32,865 nucleotides of DNA from positions 1 to 32,865 of the IMG/VR virus record IMGVR_UViG_3300044712_002711; one strand, written 5' to 3'. The notes under the pieces were generated by a model that saw nothing but the letters and a program-made list of their open reading frames with translations, was not told the origin of the DNA and made no database searches. The DNA comes from a virus. The translations under genes were made by a program, and so were the position numbers. Below, piece by piece: positions 1 through 7,682 of the stretch (position 1 is the stretch's first letter; every line of letters starts with the position of its first letter).

Positions 1-1038
1 ATGTCTTTATCTTTACTTCCAGCATTTAAACAATATTTGAGAAACCGCTGTATTCCTGAAACTAAAATACACATTAAACTTTCAACGCAAGAAAATCACT
101 ATAACGGAGTTAAGAGAATTTTAAGAAATTGCCAACCGCTAACAGAAGAAACTTTTACAGAATACATAAATCAAAGATCGACAATTTCTAAAAATGAAAA
201 ATCAGTTAATCAGATTATTCTCACTGGTAGAGTTTATTATCAGTTTTTAGAAAGTAGAAAAAAGCATATCGGTTTTGAATGGCTGCGAGATTATCCCCTA
301 TTAATAGAAATTTATAAACCTGAAAAAGAGACTATGAGCGATCAAGAAATTGAAGCGTTTCTTGCTCTGCCACCTTCAAGACCACAGACTAATGTATTGC
401 GTTATAGGAAGTGGACCATGTTTTTTAAAATCCTTGCATTTTCCGGTATGCGTCCTTGTGAAGTTGCATCGATGACGGTTGATCGGGTTGATTTTGGCCG
501 TGAGCTTTTTATTTTGCCTCAAGAGATGACAAAAACACATAAAACTAGATACGTTCCAATTGCGCCGAATATTTCTAAGGAGCTACAAGACTATGTTAAA
601 AATCTTAACAGTGACTACTTGTTTCCTGGTGAAAGTAAAGGTGACAGAAAAATAGTAAATGATGTCAATTGGTCTTACAATTTTAGGCACCGAATTAAGA
701 GACTAGGGATAAAAAGAAAAAGGCTTACTTGCTATAGCTTACGTCACTCAATGGGTACACGTTTGACTGAAGAAGATGTTGCTATTAGTAAAATTATGAA
801 GTTGCTAGGACACACCAATATCAACACTACTTTAATCTATACTCACTTAACCCAAAAGGACATAAAGGAAGCTATTAGAAAGCACCCCCTTATAAAGAGA
901 TATTCAAATCCCGAATATGTACTGCAATCTATGTCTGAATCATTTAGGTCTTTTCATATAGAAAATGACACTAGGTTCGATTTTCGACTAAACATGACAC
1001 AAGACTGCTTGGATTTAAAAGTTAAGATAATTCACTAA
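1..1038 (+). CDS. int: Tyrosine recombinase (phage integrase)
   Basis: 345 aa, complete. The N-terminal half (about 1-110) is a SAM-like core-binding region. The C-terminal half is the catalytic domain: Arg151 in SGMRPCEVASM, a candidate beta-hairpin Lys at 178 or 181 in TKTHKTR, Arg248-His249 in YSLRHS, His271 in LLGH and nucleophile Tyr280 in IYTHL. The usual His of the HxxR box is Tyr245, a substitution known in other members. It should catalyse site-specific integration and excision at att sites. It is transcribed opposite to the whole late block, as is common for lysogeny genes. Its upstream region lies outside the window, so the promoter cannot be judged. No att core could be defined. 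Confidence 0.95.
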   Translation: MSLSLLPAFKQYLRNRCIPETKIHIKLSTQENHYNGVKRILRNCQPLTEETFTEYINQRSTISKNEKSVNQIILTGRVYYQFLESRKKHIGFEWLRDYPLLIEIYKPEKETMSDQEIEAFLALPPSRPQTNVLRYRKWTMFFKILAFSGMRPCEVASMTVDRVDFGRELFILPQEMTKTHKTRYVPIAPNISKELQDYVKNLNSDYLFPGESKGDRKIVNDVNWSYNFRHRIKRLGIKRKRLTCYSLRHSMGTRLTEEDVAISKIMKLLGHTNINTTLIYTHLTQKDIKEAIRKHPLIKRYSNPEYVLQSMSESFRSFHIENDTRFDFRLNMTQDCLDLKVKIIH

Positions 1039-1104
1039 GCAAAATATTTTTTAGCACATTTTTTACAAATCCTATCTAAAAAAATTGTATTTAGTATCTT
1101 GGTT

Positions 1105-1130
1105 AAAAATGTCCCGACGCACCAAGGACA
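1105..1130 (-). terminator. Weak intrinsic terminator closing the late operon
   Basis: Read on the minus strand, TGTCC (1126-1130) and GGACA (1110-1114) form a 5-bp stem with an 11-nt loop, followed by five T (1105-1109). It lies about 50 nt past the stop of the last minus-strand gene, where a terminator is expected between it and the convergent integrase. The stem is short, so this is tentative. The rest of the 1039-1179 gap shows nothing recognisable. Confidence 0.4.
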
Positions 1131-1179
1131 ATATGTAATTTTAAACATGATCACAATATATCATTTTATTTCAAACTGA

Positions 1180-1842
1180 CTAGTGAGATATGAGCTTCCA
1201 ATCGTACCCAAAAGACAAACACCCTTCGGCTAAATGCGTTGCATAAGAATGGACCGGTGTAAATAACGTGACGCCATTAATATGAAGATAAATTAATTGC
1301 TGCCAATCATGTTCACCATAATTGAATAGTTCTTGATGTTCCATAAAAAATGACTTTGTTATTGCAAAAGTATGGGTACCAGTCATGGCTCTGCGCCACA
1401 ATTCTTTATTAAATACCTCAATGTGATGGCAAATGTTACCCTCATAATGTCCAGGGTGGTCGTATGGTGAAGCTAATCCAAAATGCTTCGTTGCCGCGTT
1501 TAATTTAACAAGTAATGTTTTATCTGGTCGCCATAAATAATCATCCTCAAGAAAAAATATCACATTCCCTTTAGCCATTTTTCTAGCCACTTCATACATA
1601 TTGGCAATGGTTTCTTTTTTAGTTGAAAAATTTGTTTCAATTATTTGGTCAGCGTATGGACCAACAATTTTGCGATATTCTCTAGGACACTTATCTAAAA
1701 TATAAATATTTTGTGCATTGTAGCAGCCGGCTAGTAAATATGATTTTAGACACACTTTAAATAAGGAAAGTTTATCTTTAAACCAGCCCTGAACAGTGGT
1801 ATTGCTTAGCTTTGGGCTCACTCTAATAATTGAGGTTGTCAT
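1180..1842 (-). CDS. Glycosyltransferase-like protein (GT-A fold)
   Basis: 220 aa. The N-terminal part carries IIRVSP and a region resembling the nucleotide-sugar half of family 2 transferases. An acidic FFLEDDYLW motif (about 95-103) fits the metal-binding DxD position. The C-terminal half has GEHDWQQL and aromatic and His residues. No membrane segment is evident. It is the last gene of the late block. Such phage enzymes usually glycosylate host surface polymers (receptor masking, superinfection exclusion) or virion proteins; which applies here cannot be told. Two more glycosyltransferase-like genes lie at 28.3-30.6 kb. The start at 1842 has only a weak upstream purine stretch. Confidence 0.6.
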   Translation of the reverse strand: MTTSIIRVSPKLSNTTVQGWFKDKLSLFKVCLKSYLLAGCYNAQNIYILDKCPREYRKIVGPYADQIIETNFSTKKETIANMYEVARKMAKGNVIFFLEDDYLWRPDKTLLVKLNAATKHFGLASPYDHPGHYEGNICHHIEVFNKELWRRAMTGTHTFAITKSFFMEHQELFNYGEHDWQQLIYLHINGVTLFTPVHSYATHLAEGCLSFGYDWKLISH

Positions 1843-1861
1843 TTCAATTGTTTTCTAAAGC

Positions 1862-2146
1862 TTATTTTCTAGCTAATCTTTTTTTGTAAGATTGCTTGCT
1901 CATTCGAGTGGCAGATCCACTTTCCCAAACTAAAATATCATTGTTAAACTGTGGACCACTTGCTAGAGCAACACCTACAATTGCTAATTCAGGTATATCA
2001 ACTTGTTCATCCTCTAACCCAGATTTAAATTGAAAGTTATTGGGGTATTCAACACCTCTAAAAATAACAGACAAAGCGAAGACATGAAAAAATTCCTCTT
2101 CAGCAGACTTACCGATTCTTTTTTCCGGTTCTTGTATTGATACCAT
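1862..2146 (-). CDS. Hypothetical protein, 94 aa
   Basis: Not recognised. Small soluble-looking protein with a mixed alpha/beta composition and a basic C-terminus (SKQSYKKRLARK). The ATG at 2144-2146 is preceded by GAAAG at Shine-Dalgarno distance. It overlaps the end of the 61-aa gene upstream by 38 nt, so the two are probably translationally coupled. Position after the lysis-like genes suggests an accessory role, but nothing in the sequence defines it. Confidence 0.55.
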   Translation of the reverse strand: MVSIQEPEKRIGKSAEEEFFHVFALSVIFRGVEYPNNFQFKSGLEDEQVDIPELAIVGVALASGPQFNNDILVWESGSATRMSKQSYKKRLARK

Positions 2147-2294
2147 TTTGGCTTTCCAGCTGTTGGGCAGCTTGTTCGCTTCTTAATAAATTAATTAGCT
2201 GCCAATAAATATCCACTTCGGTATCGGTAAACTTACCTTTCTTTTCACTCAAGATAGCTAGAGTCTCCCTTTGCACTTGTGTTAATTTTTCCAT
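2109..2294 (-). CDS. Hypothetical protein, 61 aa
   Basis: Not recognised. Predicted mainly helical (TQVQRETLAILSEKKGKF, then DIYWQLINLLRSEQAAQQL), perhaps a small HTH-like or coiled-coil protein. It starts 2 nt beyond the stop of the membrane protein at 2297-2482 and overlaps the next gene, so it sits in a tightly packed operon. No clear ribosome binding site precedes its ATG, which suggests coupling. Confidence 0.5.
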   Translation of the reverse strand: MEKLTQVQRETLAILSEKKGKFTDTEVDIYWQLINLLRSEQAAQQLESQNGINTRTGKKNR

Positions 2295-2296
2295 AT

Positions 2297-2482
2297 TTAT
2301 ATTTGTGGCTTGTTGCCCCTATCCTCATCGTTATCTCTTTTTGCGAAGTAGGCCCCAACAATTAACATAGCGACTTGCATGTATTGTTCGGCGGTAATTT
2401 TCCCCAAAAACAAACCAATAGAAATAGTTATTACTATAATAGTGGCCGCTATTGATCTAGTAGATTTCAAGAAGTTAAACAT
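2297..2482 (-). CDS. Small membrane protein, holin candidate
   Basis: 61 aa with two hydrophobic segments, about residues 10-28 (IAATIIVITISIGLFLG) and 33-47 (YMQVAMLIVGAYFA), and a charged C-terminal tail (KRDNDEDRGNK). Size, topology and location directly after a peptidase gene fit a holin, which would make membrane holes to release a lysin. AAAGGAA precedes the ATG, and the start overlaps the end of the peptidase gene by 8 nt. Holins are too divergent for a firm call from sequence. The 3669-3965 protein is the other candidate. Confidence 0.55.
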   Translation of the reverse strand: MFNFLKSTRSIAATIIVITISIGLFLGKITAEQYMQVAMLIVGAYFAKRDNDEDRGNKPQI

Positions 2483-3665
2483 TTTTTCCTTTCAATTTGT
2501 TATAAATCAATTTGTTATAAATTTTTGAGATACTATCAATAATCGAGCTTGATTGATCTGGAGTATTAACAGTTTGAGCGGCCGTCACTTGATTAATAAC
2601 TTTATTTTCAGTTTTAAGATTATCCACTGAGTTTTGCAGTCTGTCTAAATAATTTAGGATTTTTTCGACATCTACTTCTTTGATACGTTGAATTGATTTT
2701 TCTATTTCTTCAACTTTATCCGAATGCTGATTTGTAAGTTCATCGATTTTTGTATTTGCCTTTATTAAATTATCTTCGACAGTTAGCAGGCCCTCAATTG
2801 CTCCTAATATTTTTGCCTGCGTTATTGGCTGATCTATTTTTAATAATTCAGCTGTTTTTTTAAAGAAATCATTTAGTTCTTTATTTTCTCGTTTTATTTC
2901 AGTTTCCCATTGTTGATAGTCTGATTTTTTGATGTAGTCAGCTTGTATACTTTGCTTTAACTGAGTCAATTCCCTGCGAGCAGAACCCAAGTGACCACTA
3001 TCTGGTTTATCCTCAGCTCCCCATGTGGAACCTAGATTTTCTTGAATTTTGTCATCAAGTTCTTTGAGATTATTAACTTTGTATTTAGTTAGTAAGTCAG
3101 TTTGGCCTTGGTTTTGATTGCTGACTGGTGCTGACTGAGATTGTTTTCTTTTTATAATCAAAACTGAATTGATTGGGTTGTTATCAAGGCTACAATCTTT
3201 CCATGCCTTCTCAAACTCACTCTTAGTAAAAAAGTGATGATCGCCGTCTTGTCTTAGTGAACCTTTAAAATTTGGGTCATTAACAAAATAGCCATCATCC
3301 CTATACCCAACCACATCAAAGAAATGTCCGCCTTTAAAATTTTTATCTTGAGTACTGTTAAGGCTGCCATAGTGGACCAAAGCAATTACTGGAATATCCT
3401 GATTAATATAATTTTTTAAATCATCCACTGAAATATTCTTTTTAAACTCTGACTCATAGCCTAAATTGATAATGGCGTTCTGCATTTTGGCGATACTTAT
3501 TAGTCCGCCATCTGCTCCAGTTTTAGCAAACACTTGGTCAGTAGTAACATTTAATCCATAATAATTAAGAATCATAGCTATGCTAGCTGGACCGCAATCA
3601 TTATTTGAAGCTTTGGCGTCATCATCCCATTGGCTTTTGTATCTAACCTGTAAATTTTTTTCCAT
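2475..3665 (-). CDS. C39-like cysteine peptidase with coiled-coil tail (lysin candidate)
   Basis: 396 aa. Residues 1-172 resemble peptidase C39-like domains: catalytic Cys24 in NNDCGPASIAMIL, His114 in KGGHFFDVVGY and Asp130 in YFVNDPNF, the expected Cys-His-Asp triad and spacing. From about 190 to 396 the protein is charged and heptad-like (for example NSVDNLKTENKVINQ), probably a long coiled coil. No signal peptide is seen. It is flanked on both sides by small membrane proteins, as in a lysis cassette, and no lysozyme, amidase or transglycosylase occurs elsewhere in the window, so it may be the endolysin cutting cell-wall cross-bridges. A virion or host-protein protease is the alternative. 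AAGGAG precedes the ATG. Confidence 0.7.
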   Translation of the reverse strand: MEKNLQVRYKSQWDDDAKASNNDCGPASIAMILNYYGLNVTTDQVFAKTGADGGLISIAKMQNAIINLGYESEFKKNISVDDLKNYINQDIPVIALVHYGSLNSTQDKNFKGGHFFDVVGYRDDGYFVNDPNFKGSLRQDGDHHFFTKSEFEKAWKDCSLDNNPINSVLIIKRKQSQSAPVSNQNQGQTDLLTKYKVNNLKELDDKIQENLGSTWGAEDKPDSGHLGSARRELTQLKQSIQADYIKKSDYQQWETEIKRENKELNDFFKKTAELLKIDQPITQAKILGAIEGLLTVEDNLIKANTKIDELTNQHSDKVEEIEKSIQRIKEVDVEKILNYLDRLQNSVDNLKTENKVINQVTAAQTVNTPDQSSSIIDSISKIYNKLIYNKLKGKNV

Positions 3666-3668
3666 AAC

Positions 3669-3965
3669 CTACTCCTTTTTTGGTATAGGTAACATAAAAT
3701 ATTTGAGCATTGTGTTTTGACCTTGTTCTAATCGACTTAGCTGATCTTTTACATTTTCAATATCTTTGTCCTGTCCTGAGTCTCTTAAAGTTTGGGTATC
3801 TTTACGAACAAAATCATCTTCATTAGCCTTTGCTGTGCTAGAAAAGGCAGTGAGATCAAAAATACTAGCGACAATCCAAATGCAAAGAGCAATCGCCAAA
3901 GTAATGAGATGGGGAAGTATATTTTCCAGAAAGTATGAGTAGGCAGTTGGTTGTTTTTCACTCAT
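3669..3965 (-). CDS. Membrane-anchored coiled-coil protein (lysis-associated)
   Basis: 98 aa from the ATG at 3963-3965. A TTG twelve nt upstream is also open. One strong membrane segment lies at about residues 14-38 (HLITLAIALCIWIVASIF). A polar, heptad-like tail follows (IENVKDQLSRLEQGQNTM). The arrangement, N-terminal anchor plus soluble coil, could be a holin-like, hemolysin-XhlA-like or spanin-like lysis factor. It precedes the C39-like peptidase by 3 nt, so the two are probably co-translated. Confidence 0.5.
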   Translation of the reverse strand: MSEKQPTAYSYFLENILPHLITLAIALCIWIVASIFDLTAFSSTAKANEDDFVRKDTQTLRDSGQDKDIENVKDQLSRLEQGQNTMLKYFMLPIPKKE

Positions 3966-3981
3966 TTTGTCTTTCAAATTA

Positions 3982-5256
3982 TTAAATAAAGGTCAAGATT
4001 CCAGCTGGTGCTGGGCTAAATTCAAACTGAATATATGCAACTGTTCTAAATGGTGGCTGATTGCTTGCACTGTCTGCGGTAGTATCAGCTGGATCATAAT
4101 TAGCAGTGGCATTACTTACGCTTGTGGTCGTATGACCGGTGTATTGGTCATAAACCGAACCGCTGCCGGTGTTGTGGTTCGTTGTGACATGGTTGCCAGT
4201 GCTACCAGTGTGAGTATGGGCACTAGGTGAAGTGTGCGAGTGAGATTGCGCGGCGTGAGTATGTGTGTTTGATCCGCCGGTATTACCTAACTCACTAGAT
4301 GAATTAGCGATTTTAATAAATTTGTCTCGTAAGTCTGGGGTTCCCTTATTACCATCACACAAGTTCCAACCAAGTGGGATTTTTGATAATTCACCAAGCC
4401 AAAGAGCAATTGAACCCTTCGGCAACTTGGGCGAACCAGAAATATTTTTAATAGCCATCAGTTTTTTATATGCTGGTTCAACTGTTTCAGCGGTGGTTAA
4501 TGATCCGACGAAAGAATTGATTGCTTGTGTAGCATCCCCGAGAATTACATCATGGGTATGATCTTTATATGCACTAGCGGCGGTTCCACTACCCCCACGC
4601 CAACAATAGCCTTGGGCTGCACCTGATGCGGCGGCTACGTGACTATGAGCTTGAGCCGTATGGGAATGATCAATGTTGTGAACATTTGTTAAACTACCGC
4701 CTGTATCGCCAGCGTCAGCGTTAGCACTAGCACCTTTTAAATATTTATTTCTTAAATCTGGGGTGGTTCCAGAACCGTCATGAATACCAAAGCCATCGGG
4801 TGCGCTGCTTTCATTCCATAAGACACTTACACTGTTAGGAATATAGTTATTGCCGAGTGATTTAATAAAAATAACTGCATGAAAAGGTGGATCATTTGAA
4901 ACTGATCCATAAGTAACAGCGTCATCGGTTGTAGTGCCAGCACTGCGGCTGCCAGAAGTACCAGTGTGATAATGTTCACACGCCATAATGTGATTGGCAC
5001 CATTATCAGTGCCGTCAGTGCTACCACCACCGGCAACATCGCTTAAAGTATAAGTGTGTGCGTGATCGCCTAATATGTGTGAGTGAGTTGGCGAAGTATG
5101 TGAGTGGATTGCGGCTCCACCGGTTACGTTTGGATCAACGGCGTTAGCTGTAGCCTTAGGATACTTGTCATCGAGAGTAGTTTCCCGAGAAAATCCGGCA
5201 GGAATACTTGAGTGCGCACCGGTCCAAATGAGGATTATGTCTTTGGCGACTGACAT
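3982..5256 (-). CDS. Tail fibre/collar protein with three tandem collar-like units
   Basis: 424 aa made of three related units of about 140 residues (roughly 6-135, 138-275 and 278-412). Each begins with a strand such as GSIALWLGELSKIPLGW or NSVSVLWNESSAPDGF. Units 2 and 3 then have TPDLRNKYLKGA or TPDLRDKFIKIA, and unit 1 has a degenerate DDKYPKAT. All three carry HxH-rich stretches (HSHTSPTHSH at 51-60, HSHTAQAHSH at 197-206, HTHAAQSHSHT at 332-342). Units 1 and 3 end in PPFxxVxxI. Tail-collar domains of the T4 gp12 type bind metal through HxH motifs in trimeric fibres, so this is probably a receptor-contacting fibre. AAGGAG precedes the ATG. It overlaps the upstream gene by 22 nt. Confidence 0.8.
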   Translation of the reverse strand: MSVAKDIILIWTGAHSSIPAGFSRETTLDDKYPKATANAVDPNVTGGAAIHSHTSPTHSHILGDHAHTYTLSDVAGGGSTDGTDNGANHIMACEHYHTGTSGSRSAGTTTDDAVTYGSVSNDPPFHAVIFIKSLGNNYIPNSVSVLWNESSAPDGFGIHDGSGTTPDLRNKYLKGASANADAGDTGGSLTNVHNIDHSHTAQAHSHVAAASGAAQGYCWRGGSGTAASAYKDHTHDVILGDATQAINSFVGSLTTAETVEPAYKKLMAIKNISGSPKLPKGSIALWLGELSKIPLGWNLCDGNKGTPDLRDKFIKIANSSSELGNTGGSNTHTHAAQSHSHTSPSAHTHTGSTGNHVTTNHNTGSGSVYDQYTGHTTTSVSNATANYDPADTTADSASNQPPFRTVAYIQFEFSPAPAGILTFI

Positions 5257-5441
5257 CCCGAAAGCTCCTTTTCGATAACCATAGATAACCGGTATTGTTT
5301 ATCTGGTACTAATGCGGCGGCTTTTTTCATGGCGCATCTTTCAGTGGGACAAATAACTTGCAGTTCAACATAATTTTTTAAATTGCCGCTAGGTTCTCGC
5401 TCGTCATAGGCCTGAATAACGAAAACAAAATATGTCTTCAT
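5235..5441 (-). CDS. Hypothetical protein, 68 aa
   Basis: Not recognised. The open frame extends to 5495, but the ATG at 5439-5441 (MKTYFVFVIQ) is preferred. AAAGGA lies 8 nt upstream, and this start avoids a deep overlap with the fibre gene at 5452. The protein is beta-like with two Cys (VICPTERCAMKKAAAL). It sits between two fibre-type genes and may be an assembly or accessory factor for them, but nothing establishes this. Confidence 0.6.
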   Translation of the reverse strand: MKTYFVFVIQAYDEREPSGNLKNYVELQVICPTERCAMKKAAALVPDKQYRLSMVIEKELSGCQSPKT

Positions 5442-5451
5442 AAAGTCCTTT

Positions 5452-6288
5452 CTAGGTACTTTGTAAATAGAGTGCACCCTGATAAGTTGCCGCACCTGTT
5501 TTACGAATGATGATCGATGTTTTTTTGTTGGCAGCTGTAGCTAAAGTGGGCACAACGTCATAATCCCAAGTAATACCAGAAAACCAGGTTAAAGTATCAT
5601 TACCACTGGCACTTTGGACAAAATCTAATAAGAGAAAATCACCCACTTCCATATTTGTTGGCGCGGCGATGGTTGGATCACCAGCTAGTACAACTAATTG
5701 CTGGCTACCGTTGGTATAGTCAATATTGATGGTTGATGCGTAAGTGACCGTATAGATAGGAGTAGGTGTTTTGATAAAAACTCTAGCCGCTACGTTAGCG
5801 ATGTTTGCGTTAACAATAGAACTTGCACCGTTAGCAACAGTTACGTTGGCCAATCTAATAAATGGATTATTGGCACCAACTGCCGTTTGAATAACTGCAT
5901 CAGATGGGGCGACTGGGGAAGGCGCGGGAGTACCAGCAACAACTAAGAGTTTGGCAACGTCGTTACCCTCTCCGGTTGAATTTGGAGTGGCAGCAAGATC
6001 AATATATAAAACTACAGCGTCGATACGCCCATTGCCTGAGCTATTGGGACCAATCGCTTTGGCTGATACTGCGTCGCTATTAACTGGATAACAATTGCCA
6101 ATAGCAGATTTAATGTAAGCTCGACCAATGGCCACATCAACATTAAGGGAAGGTACCGCTTGTTCTTCAACTAAAAAATCTGATGAGGGTAAAAAGACAC
6201 CGGATTTTCTAACTAAATCGGTTGGTAATTGTAAAACTGATGTTTCGGGGTGATTTGTTACACCTGTTCGTTGTGTGTAGATTGCCAT
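5452..6288 (-). CDS. Phage tail fibre / baseplate-associated structural protein
   Basis: 278 aa from the ATG at 6286-6288 (MAIYTQRTGVTNHPE). An in-frame TTG at 6309 would lie inside the upstream promoter-like motif and is rejected. The protein is Ala, Val, Thr and Asn rich with many short beta strands, typical of fibres and tail-tip proteins. N-terminal phrases such as FLVEEQAVPSLNVDVAIGRA resemble proteins encoded after the tail hub in siphoviruses. There is no Shine-Dalgarno. The ATG lies 5 nt after the -10-like part of a late promoter motif (6294-6325), so the message may be leaderless. Confidence 0.6.
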   Translation of the reverse strand: MAIYTQRTGVTNHPETSVLQLPTDLVRKSGVFLPSSDFLVEEQAVPSLNVDVAIGRAYIKSAIGNCYPVNSDAVSAKAIGPNSSGNGRIDAVVLYIDLAATPNSTGEGNDVAKLLVVAGTPAPSPVAPSDAVIQTAVGANNPFIRLANVTVANGASSIVNANIANVAARVFIKTPTPIYTVTYASTINIDYTNGSQQLVVLAGDPTIAAPTNMEVGDFLLLDFVQSASGNDTLTWFSGITWDYDVVPTLATAANKKTSIIIRKTGAATYQGALYLQST

Positions 6289-6293
6289 ATCCA

Positions 6294-6325
6294 ATTGTAT
6301 AGAAGGCAATTGGATTTCTTATATA
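6294..6325 (-). promoter_or_regulatory. Late promoter motif, copy A
   Basis: Minus strand: TATATAAG (6318-6325), 16-nt spacer, TATACAAT (6294-6301). It occupies the 44-nt gap between the 6333-6647 gene and the fibre gene at 5452-6288, whose ATG begins 5 nt downstream. A 9-bp inverted repeat, ATCCAATTG and CAATTGGAT, overlaps the -10-like part. Confidence 0.65.
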
Positions 6326-6332
6326 TTTTTAC

Positions 6333-6647
6333 CTATACAACCTTGCGGTAAGTGATGAGAATAACTGAACCGCCAGCTGGTGCCACGGCAAAAGTGATAG
6401 TGCCGGCGGTAGTGCTTGTTTCAGTGTAGTCAGTAGTTGGTTTTAGTAATGAACCGTTTTTATAAACCATGGTTGAGGCAGCTTTATATTTATTTGCTAA
6501 AGTAAAAAGCTGATTTGAACCGTTAATAGTTCCGCTAGGAATTTCATTAATAATTAAACTATCAAGTGAGTCACCCCCACCGGTACGCTCTAACACTCCT
6601 AGGCGTCTTTCTATTGATTTAATTAAATCTAAAAATGTTTCTGGCAT
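6333..6647 (-). CDS. Small fibre or baseplate protein
   Basis: 104 aa from the ATG at 6645-6647, 1 nt past the stop of the tail hub gene (TAATATG arrangement, implying coupled translation). The N-terminal 25 residues are helical (ETFLDLIKSIERRLGVLE). The rest is a beta domain with IPSGTINGSNQLFTLAN and MVYKNGSLLKPTTDYTE, a pattern I know from fibre attachment or beta-sandwich domains in many phage baseplate and fibre proteins. A linker between tail tip and fibre is the likely role. Confidence 0.6.
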   Translation of the reverse strand: MPETFLDLIKSIERRLGVLERTGGGDSLDSLIINEIPSGTINGSNQLFTLANKYKAASTMVYKNGSLLKPTTDYTETSTTAGTITFAVAPAGGSVILITYRKVV

Positions 6648-6648
6648 A

Positions 6649-7680
6649 TTAAACAAGGCTTAAAGTTACTTGGCTACTACCACCCTCAACATATATAGTT
6701 CGTTTTTTAATTCTAAGTAAATCATCCAAACCAATACTATCGACTCTAACTCGAACTGTGTCGCCTACTGAATAATCAAGAATATCTGGAGTGTTGTCTA
6801 AGTGAGTCAGTGAAAATGAGCTAACAGGTTCTTTATTATCAGTTAGAAATTGATCGCCTCTATCTTGCAGCGTAGTGGCTTGACTAACATCTTTCTCACT
6901 CAATACATCTTCTTGTAAATACCAGTTGGGCATAACGCTGGTGTCTTCGCGTTTTTCGTAAATTTGAGAATCACCAAAGCCAACACCTAGAACATATACT
7001 CGATTTGTGAGTTTGCCAGCTAGGGGTTCATCGCTAGTAAATGAAATAATATTAAAATCATCAAAGACAATATTAGGCCGACTAGTTCCTTTTGCTGGAT
7101 AATAGATATTGAACACCTTGGAAGTATCAATGTCACAATCGTAACCGTCTTTGACTTTTTCGTTACTCATACCAACAATTACATCTCTAACGTTATCAAA
7201 GCGAAGTGTGCGGTCACGGTCCTTAGTAGTTGGATGAGATCCTCTTGTAATTCCAAGATCACCAAAACCACTAGCATCATTTTGACTTTCATCAATTAAA
7301 GTCCAGGCAATATCGGCGCTGTCTTCACTAGTGAAAGCTCTAAGTGCAGCGGTTCTTCTTTTAGCTAAGAAAGCTAGATAATCACCAATAGGTAAAGTAA
7401 GACTAGTAGCCCCTACCTTGCCCCCTCTTGTTTGTCTGTTCATTACTACACCGTTAAAAATTAGCGTTGAGTCTTTATAAATTTTTGCCAACCTCGTTCC
7501 ACTGCCTAGCATTGTGTCAGGAGTTGTCTTTAGAGCAGTTAAATAATTTTCGAGAGCTTTGTAGCTAATGTTAATAGTGCCGTCCATACCCTTATTTAAA
7601 TCTTCGGTTAAAGTAAAGGAATCAAAGGGAATGGACCATTGAAGAGTTTCGCCAATATTAAACAATTTTATTTCAAACAT
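6649..7680 (-). CDS. Tail hub / baseplate (Tal-like) protein
   Basis: 343 aa. Its position after the distal tail protein, its length and its content fit the N-terminal hub portion of tail-associated proteins, with phrases such as DSTLIFNGVVMNRQTRGGK, SLTLPIGDYLAFLAKRRT and YSVGDTVRVRVDS typical of gp27-like hubs. It should close the tube at the tip and carry the fibres. No lysin domain is fused to it, unlike many Tal proteins. It starts 2 nt after the Dit gene. Confidence 0.7.
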   Translation of the reverse strand: MFEIKLFNIGETLQWSIPFDSFTLTEDLNKGMDGTINISYKALENYLTALKTTPDTMLGSGTRLAKIYKDSTLIFNGVVMNRQTRGGKVGATSLTLPIGDYLAFLAKRRTAALRAFTSEDSADIAWTLIDESQNDASGFGDLGITRGSHPTTKDRDRTLRFDNVRDVIVGMSNEKVKDGYDCDIDTSKVFNIYYPAKGTSRPNIVFDDFNIISFTSDEPLAGKLTNRVYVLGVGFGDSQIYEKREDTSVMPNWYLQEDVLSEKDVSQATTLQDRGDQFLTDNKEPVSSFSLTHLDNTPDILDYSVGDTVRVRVDSIGLDDLLRIKKRTIYVEGGSSQVTLSLV

Positions 7681-7682
7681 AT

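Noticed and set aside
1101-1124. Sequence ending GTCCCGACGCACCA resembles the 3' end of a tRNA, hinting at an att core beside the integrase.
   Set aside because: The T-loop TTC motif is absent and, counting back from CCA, T-stem and acceptor lengths do not fit. The same bases are explained as a weak terminator stem.
3967-4561. Plus-strand open frames opposite the collar protein gene.
   Set aside because: No ribosome sites, and Cys/Trp-rich or low-quality sequences; shadows of the His- and Thr-rich minus-strand gene.
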